Shown: positions 50,426 to 59,005 of the stretch, piece after piece | Layout of the letters: each line of letters opens with the position of its first letter | How positions within the stretch are numbered: the stretch's first letter is position 1 | Assembly (NCBI RefSeq): GCF_015694465.1 | Contig: NZ_JADQDO010000001.1 | Span: 310,001-374,000 of the forward strand | Length of the DNA stretch: 64,000 nt | Origin: Microvirga alba | GTDB taxonomy: Bacteria > Pseudomonadota > Alphaproteobacteria > Rhizobiales > Beijerinckiaceae | Reading direction: 5' to 3' | Notes under the pieces: model-generated | Told to the model about the DNA's origin: nothing | Seen by the model: the letters and a program-made list of their open reading frames with translations, nothing else | The model's database searches: none | Program-made: the position numbers and the translations under genes

Positions 50426-53377
50426 GTGCCGGATCAGAACCGCTCCTTCCTCCACCGCCTGAAGCAGGCTCCTCCCGTCGCCGATCTCCGGCGGGCCAAG
50501 ACCCAGCTGACCGACTTCCTCCGGCGGGTGCGGTACGAGCCGGGGGCCGCGTCCCTCCTGCCGCATCTTGAGGCGGGCCTTTTCCGCGATCTTCTTCTCG
50601 CTCTCGCGGACCATTCCTCCTTTCTGTGGCAACTCGTCGTCAGCGATCCAGTGCGGATGGCGAAACTCGCCGGTGAGTCGCCGGAGGAGGTGCATGGGGC
50701 GATTGTCGAGAACCAAGCCGACCTCTTCAGGGGGTTGCGCTCCGGCGCCCTGACGCGGGACGACGCGGTGCGCGCCTTTCGCCGCAACCGCAACACGCAT
50801 GCTCTTCTCGTCGCACTTGCCGATATTGGCGGCCTCTGGGGTGTCGAGCAGGTGACGCAGGCTCTGTCCGATTTTGCCGACGCGTCGGTGAGCGGCGGCG
50901 TCAATCTCGTTCTGACGGAGGTTGCCGATCTCGGGCGCATCATTCTTCAGAACCCGGATTTTCCCGGCGAGGGCTCCGGCTTTACCGTGTTGGCTCTTGG
51001 CAAGCACGGCGCGGGTGAACTCAACTATTCGAGCGATATCGACCTCGTCATTTTCTTCGATCCGGAAAGCCCGGCGCTGCCCGAGGGCGCGGAAGCCGCG
51101 ACCCTCTACACACGCATCGCGCAGCAACTCGCCCGCCTTCTGCAAGAGCGCACGCCAGACGGCTATGTGCACCGCGTCGATTATCGCCTTCGCCCGGACC
51201 CCGGCTCGACGCCGACAGCGGTCTCTCTCCCCTCCGCCTATACCTATTACGAAACCGTCGGCCAGAATTGGGAGCGCGCGGCGTTCATCAAGGCCCGGCC
51301 CGTTGCGGGTGATCTGACGCTCGGCGCGAATTTCATCGCTGAGCTGAGGCCTTTCATCTGGCGCAAATATTTCGACTTTGCCTCGATCCAGGATGTGCAC
51401 GCCATGAAGCGGCAGATCCATGCGGTGCGCGGGCATGATGAGATCGCGGTCGCGGGCCATGACATCAAGCTCGGACGCGGCGGCATCCGCGAGATCGAGT
51501 TCTTCGTGCAGACGCAGCAACTCGTCTTCGGCGGACGGCGTCCCGGCCTTCGCGGCCGTCGCACCCTCGATATGCTGATTGCGCTCCACGATGAGGGTTG
51601 GATTACGGACAAGGCGCGGGATGAACTCTCCGACGCCTATCGCTTCCTGCGCACTATCGAGCATCGGTTGCAGATGGTGGCGGATGAGCAGACACAGCGC
51701 CTGCCCTCCGATGAGGAGGACCTCAAGCGCTTCGCGAAATTCTGCGGCTATCCCAATCTCAAAGCGTTCTCCAAGGCCCTGACACACCACGCAAGCATCG
51801 TGCAGGGTCACTATGCGCTTCTCTTCGAAGAGGGGCCGGAACTCGCGTCCGATGTCGGCAACCTCGTCTTCACCGGCACGAGTGACGATCCCGACACGCT
51901 CGCGACTCTCCAACGCCTCGGCTTCCACGAGCCCGAAAAAGCCGCTGAGACCGTGCGCGGATGGCATTTTGGCCGTCGCTCCGCCATCACGAGCCAGCGT
52001 GCGCGCGAAGTCCTGACGGAGTTGACGCCCGCGTTGTTGTCCGCGCTTGGCGGAACGGCGGACCCCGATGGCGCTCTTGCTGCCCTCGACCGCGCCTTTG
52101 GCCGCATGCCGGCAGCGGTCGAACTTCTCACCATCCTGCAATCGCATGACCGTTTGCGCCTTCGCTTCGCGGATCTTTTGGGCACGGCTCCGCGCCTTGC
52201 CGACACGGTGGCCCAATCGCCCCACGTGCTCGATGCCTTGATCGATCCGGCTTTCGGCGTTGCGTCCACGGACGAAGCGGCTATCGAAGAGCAGGTCCGC
52301 CAGATCATCGGATCGCCGCGTGACTTCGAGGATTTTCTCGACCGGTCCCGTGACGCCGCGCGGCAGATGCGCTTCATCACCGGCGCGCGGCTTCTCTCTG
52401 ATGTCCTGTCGCCCGCGCAGGTCGGCGAGGTCTATGCTGCCATCGCACAGGCGATCATCCGCACGTCGTTCGAGCAAGTCCGACAGGCTTTCGAGGCAGA
52501 GCATGGAATTGTGTCCGGTGGACAGATCGCCATTCTCGGCCTTGGGAGGCTAGGCACGCGAGAACTGACGGCAGGGTCCGATCTCGATCTCGTCGTCATC
52601 TATGATTTCGACGAAGAGCGTCGCGAAAGTTCGGGACCAAGATCGCTCGATGCGGTGGTCTATTACACGCGCCTGACTCAGCGCCTCGTGGCCGCGCTGA
52701 CAGTGCCGACGCGGCGCGGATTGCTGTACGAAGTCGATCTGCGTCTTCGCCCGCAAGGAGGCAAAGGCCCAGTCGCTTCGCAGTTCTTAGGCTTCGTGAA
52801 TTATCAGAAGAGCGAGGCCGATTTATGGGAGCACATGGCACTCACCCGCGCGCGTGTCCTGGCCGGTGACGAGGAATTCGCGAAGCGCGTTGAGAGTGCC
52901 GTGAGAGACATCGTCGGCACGCCGCGCGATCGCAAAAAGGTCTTCAAGGACGTTCGCGCGATGCGTGAGCTCATTGCCCAGGAAAAGGGCGACGACGATC
53001 CGTGGGATTTGAAGCTCGCACGCGGCGGCCTGACCGATCTGGATTTCATTGCGCAGGCCCTCGTCCTCGCGCACGCGCACTCCTATCCGTCCTTGCTCAC
53101 ATTGGTGCCTGAGGCCGTGTTCACGGAGGTCGCTCGACACGGTGTCCTCGACGACGCGGATGCGCAAACCTTGATCGAAGCACACCGTTTGTTCAGCGCC
53201 ATCTTCCAATGGCAGCGACTGACCATAGAAGGGCGTTTTGATGCAGCTGCGGTCAGGCCAGCCATCCTGAAGCGCCTCGCGGGCGTAGCCGGATCGCCCG
53301 ACGCGAAAGTCCTGCTGACTCAATTGGGCGAGGCGAGAGGCTTGGTGCGGGACGTGTTCGCGCGGGTTCTGCGTTGA
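50426..53377 (+). CDS. glnE: Bifunctional glutamine synthetase adenylyltransferase/adenylyl-removing enzyme
   Basis: About 983 residues. It adds or removes AMP on glutamine synthetase according to nitrogen status. Two nucleotidyltransferase domains are seen: the N-terminal one with FTVLALGKHGAGELNYSSDIDLVIFFDPE and GRGGIREIEFFVQ, the C-terminal one with IAILGLGRLGTRELTAGSDLDLVVIYDFDE and LYEVDLRLRPQGGKGPVA, then LARGGLTDLDFIAQ. The start is uncertain: the open frame goes back into the preceding kinase gene, and I use the GTG at 50426, where the protein has the normal length. A long antisense frame on the minus strand here is an artefact. Confidence 0.95.
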   Translation: MPDQNRSFLHRLKQAPPVADLRRAKTQLTDFLRRVRYEPGAASLLPHLEAGLFRDLLLALADHSSFLWQLVVSDPVRMAKLAGESPEEVHGAIVENQADLFRGLRSGALTRDDAVRAFRRNRNTHALLVALADIGGLWGVEQVTQALSDFADASVSGGVNLVLTEVADLGRIILQNPDFPGEGSGFTVLALGKHGAGELNYSSDIDLVIFFDPESPALPEGAEAATLYTRIAQQLARLLQERTPDGYVHRVDYRLRPDPGSTPTAVSLPSAYTYYETVGQNWERAAFIKARPVAGDLTLGANFIAELRPFIWRKYFDFASIQDVHAMKRQIHAVRGHDEIAVAGHDIKLGRGGIREIEFFVQTQQLVFGGRRPGLRGRRTLDMLIALHDEGWITDKARDELSDAYRFLRTIEHRLQMVADEQTQRLPSDEEDLKRFAKFCGYPNLKAFSKALTHHASIVQGHYALLFEEGPELASDVGNLVFTGTSDDPDTLATLQRLGFHEPEKAAETVRGWHFGRRSAITSQRAREVLTELTPALLSALGGTADPDGALAALDRAFGRMPAAVELLTILQSHDRLRLRFADLLGTAPRLADTVAQSPHVLDALIDPAFGVASTDEAAIEEQVRQIIGSPRDFEDFLDRSRDAARQMRFITGARLLSDVLSPAQVGEVYAAIAQAIIRTSFEQVRQAFEAEHGIVSGGQIAILGLGRLGTRELTAGSDLDLVVIYDFDEERRESSGPRSLDAVVYYTRLTQRLVAALTVPTRRGLLYEVDLRLRPQGGKGPVASQFLGFVNYQKSEADLWEHMALTRARVLAGDEEFAKRVESAVRDIVGTPRDRKKVFKDVRAMRELIAQEKGDDDPWDLKLARGGLTDLDFIAQALVLAHAHSYPSLLTLVPEAVFTEVARHGVLDDADAQTLIEAHRLFSAIFQWQRLTIEGRFDAAAVRPAILKRLAGVAGSPDAKVLLTQLGEARGLVRDVFARVLR

Positions 53378-53565
53378 TGCAAATCACGATGGCGCTGCTG
53401 ACGAGATATGCAACTTGAGGGTGAATTAATGTAAATATTTCAACGATTTACGCAACGATACGCTACATCATTATATAGTAGCAAGGCTGCCAGTCGTATG
53501 GAATCCATTGGCGCAACGTCCAGCTCAGTGCGGCGTCAAGCATAGCTGAAATAGCGAGGAACGGC
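53378..53565 (+). promoter_or_regulatory. Upstream region of the first RTX gene, with a shared promoter-like element
   Basis: TATATAGT (53472-53479) lies 94 bases before the ATG; the same octamer (56209-56216) lies 102 bases before the second RTX gene. The stretch that follows is similar in both (GGAATCCAT, GACGCA/GGCGCA, AGCTGAAA, GAGGAAC) up to the start codon. The duplication therefore includes the 5' leader and, probably, the -10 region. No clear -35 is seen. Confidence 0.45.
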
Positions 53566-55530
53566 ATGGCCAACGAAAGTAACCCCTGGGAAATCCGCAC
53601 CGACATGTACGGGGCTGTCATAAGCTTCCTAACCCAAAATGGGTGGTCGCTTGCGAGTGCTGCAAACGCATACTTCGATGGCTCCGGCGCCAAGCTAACC
53701 TATGGCGGCTCGCAGACTGGCAATGTGGTCAATGTGGCCACGGGAGGTGGACCAATCTGCACCGCGGACACGGGTGTCACGGGCTCGGTATCAGTTGTTG
53801 CCACGAAGAAAGTAACCCTCTCCGATGGATCAACACGGACGGTGAATTACTACGCGGACGGAGCGTACGGCTCCGTCGTCACCGATGCCAATGGGAACGT
53901 TACCGATTGGTCATACGTATCAACTGTTCGAAACCCGGATGGGTATTACTCCCGTCACTTTACCACTAAAAGTGGGCAGAACGAATTCTACAGCTATACT
54001 TTCCAGCCTCCGTCTTCCTCATTCAATATTGATTTGTTTGATAGCTTGTTCGGCGCAGGCACCCCCCAAGAGGCAAATGCAGACCGGTGGAATGCCGTCT
54101 ATGGCACCGGGGGCTTCCTGGATACGCTCCAAAGGCAACTGGAATGGTCGATCTATGGCACGGAACGTTATCCCAACGGCCCCGGCGGCGGTATCTATAT
54201 CGATAACAAAGGCATGCCTTCTGTAGCAGATCCGAATTGGCCCGGGTGGAAGGAGAATGGAGGCACAGTCAGTAAAAACTCCATCGACTTCGAGGTTAAA
54301 GTGAAGTCCGGCGATGACGTGCACGTCGTTCAATTCAAAACCGGGACGGCTGGCCATGATGTCCTTCAGGGGACGGCCGGGATCGACATATTGAGTGGCT
54401 TCGAAGGGAACGACACGATTTCAGGTGGCGCGGGTAATGATCAGCTCTGGGGCGGCGCCGGTGACGATGTGCTTTACGGCGGAGCGGGCGCGGATATCTT
54501 AGACGGCGGCGACGGCACCGATATCGCGTCTTATGACGATTCCACCGAAGGCCTGACGATCAATTTCGGCAACACCTATGCCAGCACCGGCATCGCCAAG
54601 GACGACGTATACAAGTCCATCGAAGTGCTGGTCGGCTCCAAATACGCGGACGTGATCCTCGGCACGGCGGGCAATGATTGCTTCTACGCCAATTCCGGCG
54701 ACGACGTGGTGCGCGGCTACGAAGGCAATGACTTCCTGGACGGCCAGGGCGGCAACGACTCGCTCGACGGCGGCACCGGCGACGATCAACTCTTCGGCGG
54801 CGACGGCAACGACATGATCTGGGGCGGCGAGGGCAACGACACGCTCTATGGTGGTGCCGGCGCGGATACGCTCGATGGCGGCAACGGGACCGATATCGTT
54901 TCCTATGACGATTCCACTGAAGGCCTGACGATCAATTTCGGCAACACCTATGCGAGCACCGGCATCGCCAAGGACGACGTGTACAAGTCCATCGAAGTGC
55001 TGGTCGGCTCCAAATACGCTGACGTCATCCTCGGCACTGCGGGCAATGACTGGTTCTACGCCAATTACGGCGACGACGTCGTGCGCGGTTTCGAGGGCAA
55101 CGACTTCCTGGACGGCCAGGGCGGCAACGACTCCCTCGACGGCGGCACCGGCAATGATCAGCTCTTCGGCGGCGACGGCAACGACATGATCTGGGGCGGT
55201 CTCGGCAACGATACGCTGACCGGTGGGGCCGGGCAGGACGTGTTCGCGTTCGACACGGCCCTGAACGGAAGCTCCAACGTCGATCAGATCGTGGATTTCA
55301 ATGTCGCCGACGACAGGATCCAGTTGGACCGCAGCATCTTCAAGGGCTTGAACGCCAACACGTTGCTTGCGACCGGTCCCGGAGCGAATGCCTGGGCACC
55401 GCAGATCGTCTACAACAAGACGACGGGCGAGTTGTCCTACGATGCCGACGGGCTGGGCGCAGCCACCCAGATCAAGTTCGCGGTTCTCTCGGCCGGCGTG
55501 GCCCTGACCTCCGCCAACTTCATCCTCTGA
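53566..55530 (+). CDS. RTX (hemolysin-type calcium-binding repeat) protein 1
   Basis: 654 residues, no N-terminal signal peptide, as usual for type I-secreted proteins. Residues 1-45 (NPWEIRTDMYGAVISFL, SLASAANAYFDGSGA) and about 175-245 (LEWSIYGTERYPNGPGGGIY, NWPGWKENGG) form an unrecognised N-terminal region shared with RTX protein 2. From about 265 there are GGxGxDxL nonapeptide repeats in three blocks, interrupted by two copies of a 100-residue module (SYDDSTEGLTINFGNTYAST...). The C-terminal 110 residues (DVFAFDTALNGSSNVDQIVDF to SANFIL) are the secretion-signal type. No ABC/MFP secretion genes are adjacent. Followed by a terminator. Confidence 0.92.
   Translation: MANESNPWEIRTDMYGAVISFLTQNGWSLASAANAYFDGSGAKLTYGGSQTGNVVNVATGGGPICTADTGVTGSVSVVATKKVTLSDGSTRTVNYYADGAYGSVVTDANGNVTDWSYVSTVRNPDGYYSRHFTTKSGQNEFYSYTFQPPSSSFNIDLFDSLFGAGTPQEANADRWNAVYGTGGFLDTLQRQLEWSIYGTERYPNGPGGGIYIDNKGMPSVADPNWPGWKENGGTVSKNSIDFEVKVKSGDDVHVVQFKTGTAGHDVLQGTAGIDILSGFEGNDTISGGAGNDQLWGGAGDDVLYGGAGADILDGGDGTDIASYDDSTEGLTINFGNTYASTGIAKDDVYKSIEVLVGSKYADVILGTAGNDCFYANSGDDVVRGYEGNDFLDGQGGNDSLDGGTGDDQLFGGDGNDMIWGGEGNDTLYGGAGADTLDGGNGTDIVSYDDSTEGLTINFGNTYASTGIAKDDVYKSIEVLVGSKYADVILGTAGNDWFYANYGDDVVRGFEGNDFLDGQGGNDSLDGGTGNDQLFGGDGNDMIWGGLGNDTLTGGAGQDVFAFDTALNGSSNVDQIVDFNVADDRIQLDRSIFKGLNANTLLATGPGANAWAPQIVYNKTTGELSYDADGLGAATQIKFAVLSAGVALTSANFIL
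54529..54827 (+). repeat. RTX module, copy 1 of 4 (299 bp)
   Basis: In-frame unit starting at the Ser of SYDDSTEGLTINFG and ending at MIWGG. It encodes one beta-roll-like spacer (ASTGIAKDDVYKSIEVLVGS) and four nonapeptide repeats. Four copies of exactly the same length are found in the two RTX genes. Confidence 0.85.
54901..55199 (+). repeat. RTX module, copy 2 of 4 (299 bp)
   Basis: Same length and reading frame as copy 1, 372 bases downstream; the DNA is nearly identical with scattered silent changes. Confidence 0.85.
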
Positions 55531-55570
55531 CGGTTCGTAAAACGACCTGATCGACACTCCTGAAACGACA

Positions 55571-55597
55571 AACGCCGGCGATACGCCGGCGTTTTTT
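55571..55597 (+). terminator. Terminator of RTX gene 1
   Basis: Perfect 10-bp stem AACGCCGGCG / CGCCGGCGTT with an ATA loop and TTTTTT. The preceding trailer sequence is shared with the second RTX gene. Confidence 0.92.
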
Positions 55598-56208
55598 GTT
55601 TGGGTGAGGCGTGGTCTCAACCCCTGTTACGGAACGCTGTCATCCACCAACGCGGAGGGGCCTCTTTTCGCGATCCGGCGTGAGAAGATACGTGCGGGCG
55701 TCCTGCCTGATCGACAGACCTTCAGGCCAATCCGGATGTACAGGCGTCATCGGGACATGCCACCCTGCTCAGGTGTTCTCGCCACGATGGCTGCGATCGG
55801 ATGATCGGAGGGCGTCTCCATGCAGCAGTGGCAAGGCAGGCCATTGTGAGCGTCTTGCCGCCGTAGCGGGGTTCGCAACGCCTAAGCGCTATGGCGCAGT
55901 CTGCGCGAGATGTGTTCGAGCGCACATTGCGGGCGTGGTTGCAAACTCACCGGCGGCTTCCGAGGCACGGCGTAAGTTCACACGCAGATAACGCCAGCCC
56001 GGTGCTAAATCACACTGCGTCCTTTGATGCACAGGGCCCGTTTTCTCCCGGATTTTCGGGCTTTTGGAGTGCGGGCTCGCGATATTGGCGGCGGTCTCTC
56101 GGCGCATAGTCCTGCGATCGAAATGCCTATTGTTGCGGGTATTTTTTCCGCTGTCACAATCAAAAGGAAGGGGTTTGCAAATTCGCCAACTGGCTTTGCG
56201 CGCGATGC
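55598..56208. other. Gap between the two RTX genes
   Basis: About 600 bases in which the open frames have no homology, ribosome-binding site or consistent codon pattern. I see no gene, tRNA or repeat. The right end leads into the leader shared with the first RTX gene. Confidence 0.6.
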
Positions 56209-56310
56209 TATATAGTTGCATAATAGGTGCGTTGAATGTCCCGTGGAATCCATCGACGCAGCGTCCTGTGCCCAAGTGGGCCGGCCGTAGCTGAAACAGT
56301 GAGGAACCAC
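56209..56310 (+). promoter_or_regulatory. Leader of the second RTX gene
   Basis: TATATAGT at 56209-56216 and the following leader are related to the 5' region of the first RTX gene (shared GGAATCCAT and GAGGAAC blocks). The GAGGAAC is the ribosome-binding site, six bases before the ATG. Confidence 0.45.
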
Positions 56311-58881
56311 ATGGCCTACGAAAGCAACCCCTTCGAATACCGCACCGATATGTACGGCGCAACGATAAGCTTCCTGCATCAAAATGGGGCCTGGTCGCTT
56401 GCGAGCGCTGCAAACGCGTATTTCGATGGTTCCGGGGCTCCAGTGACCTATGGCGGCTCGCAGGCTGCCTGGGGGTTCGATCAAGTCGTGGGGGCTGGCG
56501 TTACATGGGGGAGCAGACCCGTAGATGGGACAGGCCAAGACGACACGGCCTCGAATGTGCGCATTCGTGATAGAATTAACCCGGACGGGACAATTACTAG
56601 ATGCGACTACGACGCGGACGGAAATCTAGTTGGTTTTCGTATATTGAAGTCACTTATTTCAGAAGATGGTAAAAAAATAAGTGAATTTCATTTGGATCCA
56701 AGTGGAGAGTGGATTCTTGATGCTGTTTATTCTTTAGAAATTTGGGTTGATAAAAATATTCCGATGCTATGGAAGCAGGAGAATCCATTTTATGCAGCTA
56801 AGGACAGAATTGTAACAACAACTACTATATATACTGATTATGGGATGCTTATAAAAGGGTACAATTCTGACGGGCATCTCGTCGTTATGAAGGAATTAAA
56901 ATCGGAAATAATGTCTGATGGTACGATTCTTTACGTTGTTTCGCGCCAGGACGGTCCTGATGGTTGGAGTGATCCTAGTTTCCGCGAAGGGTTCCTTGCC
57001 AGGCCTGTCAATGTCGCTGAGACTAAACAATACGCCCACGACGCGGCCAACGGCACCGGCGATGTAATGCGTAATATTGCGCTCGATCTCGAGTGGTTGA
57101 TGTATGGCGAAGCTAGATTTCCCAACGGTCGCTACGGTGGTATCTATAGAGATAGCAATTATGTTGTCACAATTGCCGACCATGACTGGCCGGGGTGGAT
57201 AGAAAATGGTGGCGACGTTTCGCGATCGCGTGATAAAAATTTACGTTCAAACAGCGTCGATACTCAGTTCATTATGGTAACTCCCGCCGGTGGGAGGGCT
57301 GTTAATCTGAAAATGATGCTGGGCACCAATGACTTTATTCAAGGCTCTTCGGAGCAAGGTCTATTCTATGGTGGGGGCGGAGACGATACAATTAAAGGCG
57401 GTAGCAACAACGATTTCATCTTTGGCGAAACCGGTAACGATCAACTGTATGGCGGTGCCGGCAATGACATCCTCGACGGCGGCGACGGTAACGACGTGCT
57501 CTACGGCGGCGCGGGCTCGGATACGCTCTATGGCGGCGGCGGGGTTGATATCGCGTCGTATGACGATTCCACGGAAGGCCTGACGATCAATTTCGGCAAC
57601 ACCTATGCCAGCACCGGCATCGCCAGGGACGACGTGTACAATTCCATCGAAGTGCTGGTCGGCTCGCGATATGCGGACGTGATCCTCGGCACCGCGGGCA
57701 ACGATTGGTTCTACGCCAATTACGGCGACGACGTGGTGCGCGGGTACGAAGGCAACGACTTCCTGGACGGTCAGGGCGGCAACGACTCGCTCGACGGCGG
57801 CACCGGCAACGATCAGCTGTTTGGCGGTGACGGCAACGACATGCTCTGGGGCGGCGACGGCAACGACACGCTCTATGGCGGTGCCGACAACGATCTGATC
57901 GATGCGGGCGACGGCAACGATGTCGCCTATGGCGGAACCGGCAATGACACGCTCTACGGCTATGCCGGCAACGATCATCTGTTCGGCGAGGACGGCGACG
58001 ACCTGATCTATGGTGGCACGGGTGCCGACTACATCGTCGGCGGCTTCGGCCACGACCGCCTTTACGGCGAAGACGGCAACGACACGCTCTATGGCGAATA
58101 TGGCAACGACTCGCTTTATGGCGGCGCCGGCGACGATGTTCTCTACGGCAATGCCGACAACGACCTGATCGACGGCGGCGCCGGCAACGACACGCTCTAC
58201 GGCGGGGCGGGCGCGGACACGCTCTATGGCGGCGAGGGGACCGATATCGCGTCGTATGACGATGCCACCGAAGGCCTGACGATCAACTTCGGCAACACCT
58301 ATGCCAGCACCGGCATCGCCAAGGACGATGTGTACAATTCCATCGAGGTGCTGGTCGGCTCGCGCTACGCGGACGTGATCCTCGGCACCGCGGGCAACGA
58401 CTGGTTCTACGCCAATTACGGCGACGACGTGGTGCGCGGTTACGAGGGCAACGACTTCCTGGACGGTCAGGGCGGCAACGACTCGCTCGATGGCGGCACC
58501 GGCAACGATCAGCTCTTCGGCGGCGACGGCAACGACATGATCTGGGGCGGCCTCGGCAATGACACGCTGACCGGCGGGGCCGGGCGGGACGTGTTCGCGT
58601 TCGACACGGCCCTGAACGGAACCTCCAACGTCGATCAGGTGACAGACTTCAATGTCGCCGAAGACCTGATCCAGCTGGATCGCAGCATCTTCAAGGGCTT
58701 GAACGCCAACACCTTCCTTGCGATCGGTCCCGGAGCGAATGCCTGGGCGCCGCAGATCGTTTACAACAAGGCCACGGGCGAGTTGTCCTACGATGCCGAC
58801 GGGCTGGGGGCTGCCGCTCAGATCAAGTTCGCGGTTCTCTCGGCCAATCTGGCCTTGACCTCCGCCAACTTCATCCTGTGA
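56311..58881 (+). CDS. RTX (hemolysin-type calcium-binding repeat) protein 2
   Basis: 856 residues from ATG 56311 (GAGGAAC upstream; the open frame starts 25 codons earlier). N-terminal region as in protein 1 (NPFEYRTDMYGATISFL, WSLASAANAYFDGSGA; later LEWLMYGEARFPNGRYGGIY and WPGWIENGGDVSR), with a unique, AT-rich-coded insert of about 150 residues between them. From about 355, GGxGxDxL repeats in five blocks, with two 100-residue modules identical in plan to those of protein 1 and an extra array of 16 or so nonapeptides (57855-58250). C-terminal secretion-signal type region ends SANFIL as in protein 1. No signal peptide, no adjacent type I secretion genes. Confidence 0.92.
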   Translation: MAYESNPFEYRTDMYGATISFLHQNGAWSLASAANAYFDGSGAPVTYGGSQAAWGFDQVVGAGVTWGSRPVDGTGQDDTASNVRIRDRINPDGTITRCDYDADGNLVGFRILKSLISEDGKKISEFHLDPSGEWILDAVYSLEIWVDKNIPMLWKQENPFYAAKDRIVTTTTIYTDYGMLIKGYNSDGHLVVMKELKSEIMSDGTILYVVSRQDGPDGWSDPSFREGFLARPVNVAETKQYAHDAANGTGDVMRNIALDLEWLMYGEARFPNGRYGGIYRDSNYVVTIADHDWPGWIENGGDVSRSRDKNLRSNSVDTQFIMVTPAGGRAVNLKMMLGTNDFIQGSSEQGLFYGGGGDDTIKGGSNNDFIFGETGNDQLYGGAGNDILDGGDGNDVLYGGAGSDTLYGGGGVDIASYDDSTEGLTINFGNTYASTGIARDDVYNSIEVLVGSRYADVILGTAGNDWFYANYGDDVVRGYEGNDFLDGQGGNDSLDGGTGNDQLFGGDGNDMLWGGDGNDTLYGGADNDLIDAGDGNDVAYGGTGNDTLYGYAGNDHLFGEDGDDLIYGGTGADYIVGGFGHDRLYGEDGNDTLYGEYGNDSLYGGAGDDVLYGNADNDLIDGGAGNDTLYGGAGADTLYGGEGTDIASYDDATEGLTINFGNTYASTGIAKDDVYNSIEVLVGSRYADVILGTAGNDWFYANYGDDVVRGYEGNDFLDGQGGNDSLDGGTGNDQLFGGDGNDMIWGGLGNDTLTGGAGRDVFAFDTALNGTSNVDQVTDFNVAEDLIQLDRSIFKGLNANTFLAIGPGANAWAPQIVYNKATGELSYDADGLGAAAQIKFAVLSANLALTSANFIL
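57556..57854 (+). repeat. RTX module, copy 3 of 4 (299 bp)
   Basis: Same unit as the two in the first RTX gene, with ARDDVYNSIEVLVGS in place of AKDDVYKSIEVLVGS and MLWGG at the end. Confidence 0.85.
58252..58550 (+). repeat. RTX module, copy 4 of 4 (299 bp)
   Basis: Same unit, 299 bp, opening with SYDDATEGLTINFG. It is joined directly to a C-terminal region almost identical to that of the first RTX gene. Confidence 0.85.
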
Positions 58882-58920
58882 CGGTTCGCAAAAAGACCTG
58901 ATCGACACTCCTGAAACGAC

Positions 58921-58953
58921 AAACGCCAGCGTAACGATACGCTGGCGTTTTTT
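58921..58953 (+). terminator. Terminator of RTX gene 2
   Basis: Perfect 13-bp stem (58921-58933 with 58938-58950), ACGA loop and T run. The trailer before it (from the TGA on) is almost identical to that of RTX gene 1, so the duplicated unit includes the 3' untranslated region. Confidence 0.93.
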
Positions 58954-59005
58954 CTTCGTGCGAAGCGCAGGGCTCGTCGCCGCGCTTCCATCGCAGGTCG
59001 CTCGC

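Noticed and set aside
50201..52504. 767-residue minus-strand open frame
   Set aside because: It is antisense to glnE; both nucleotidyltransferase domains are on the plus strand.
55611..56413. Several open frames between the RTX genes
   Set aside because: They overlap in conflicting frames, lack ribosome-binding sites, and show no recognisable motif.
54361..58560. CRISPR-like tandem repeats
   Set aside because: The repeats are coding, vary in sequence, lack unique spacers of fixed length, and translate as RTX motifs.
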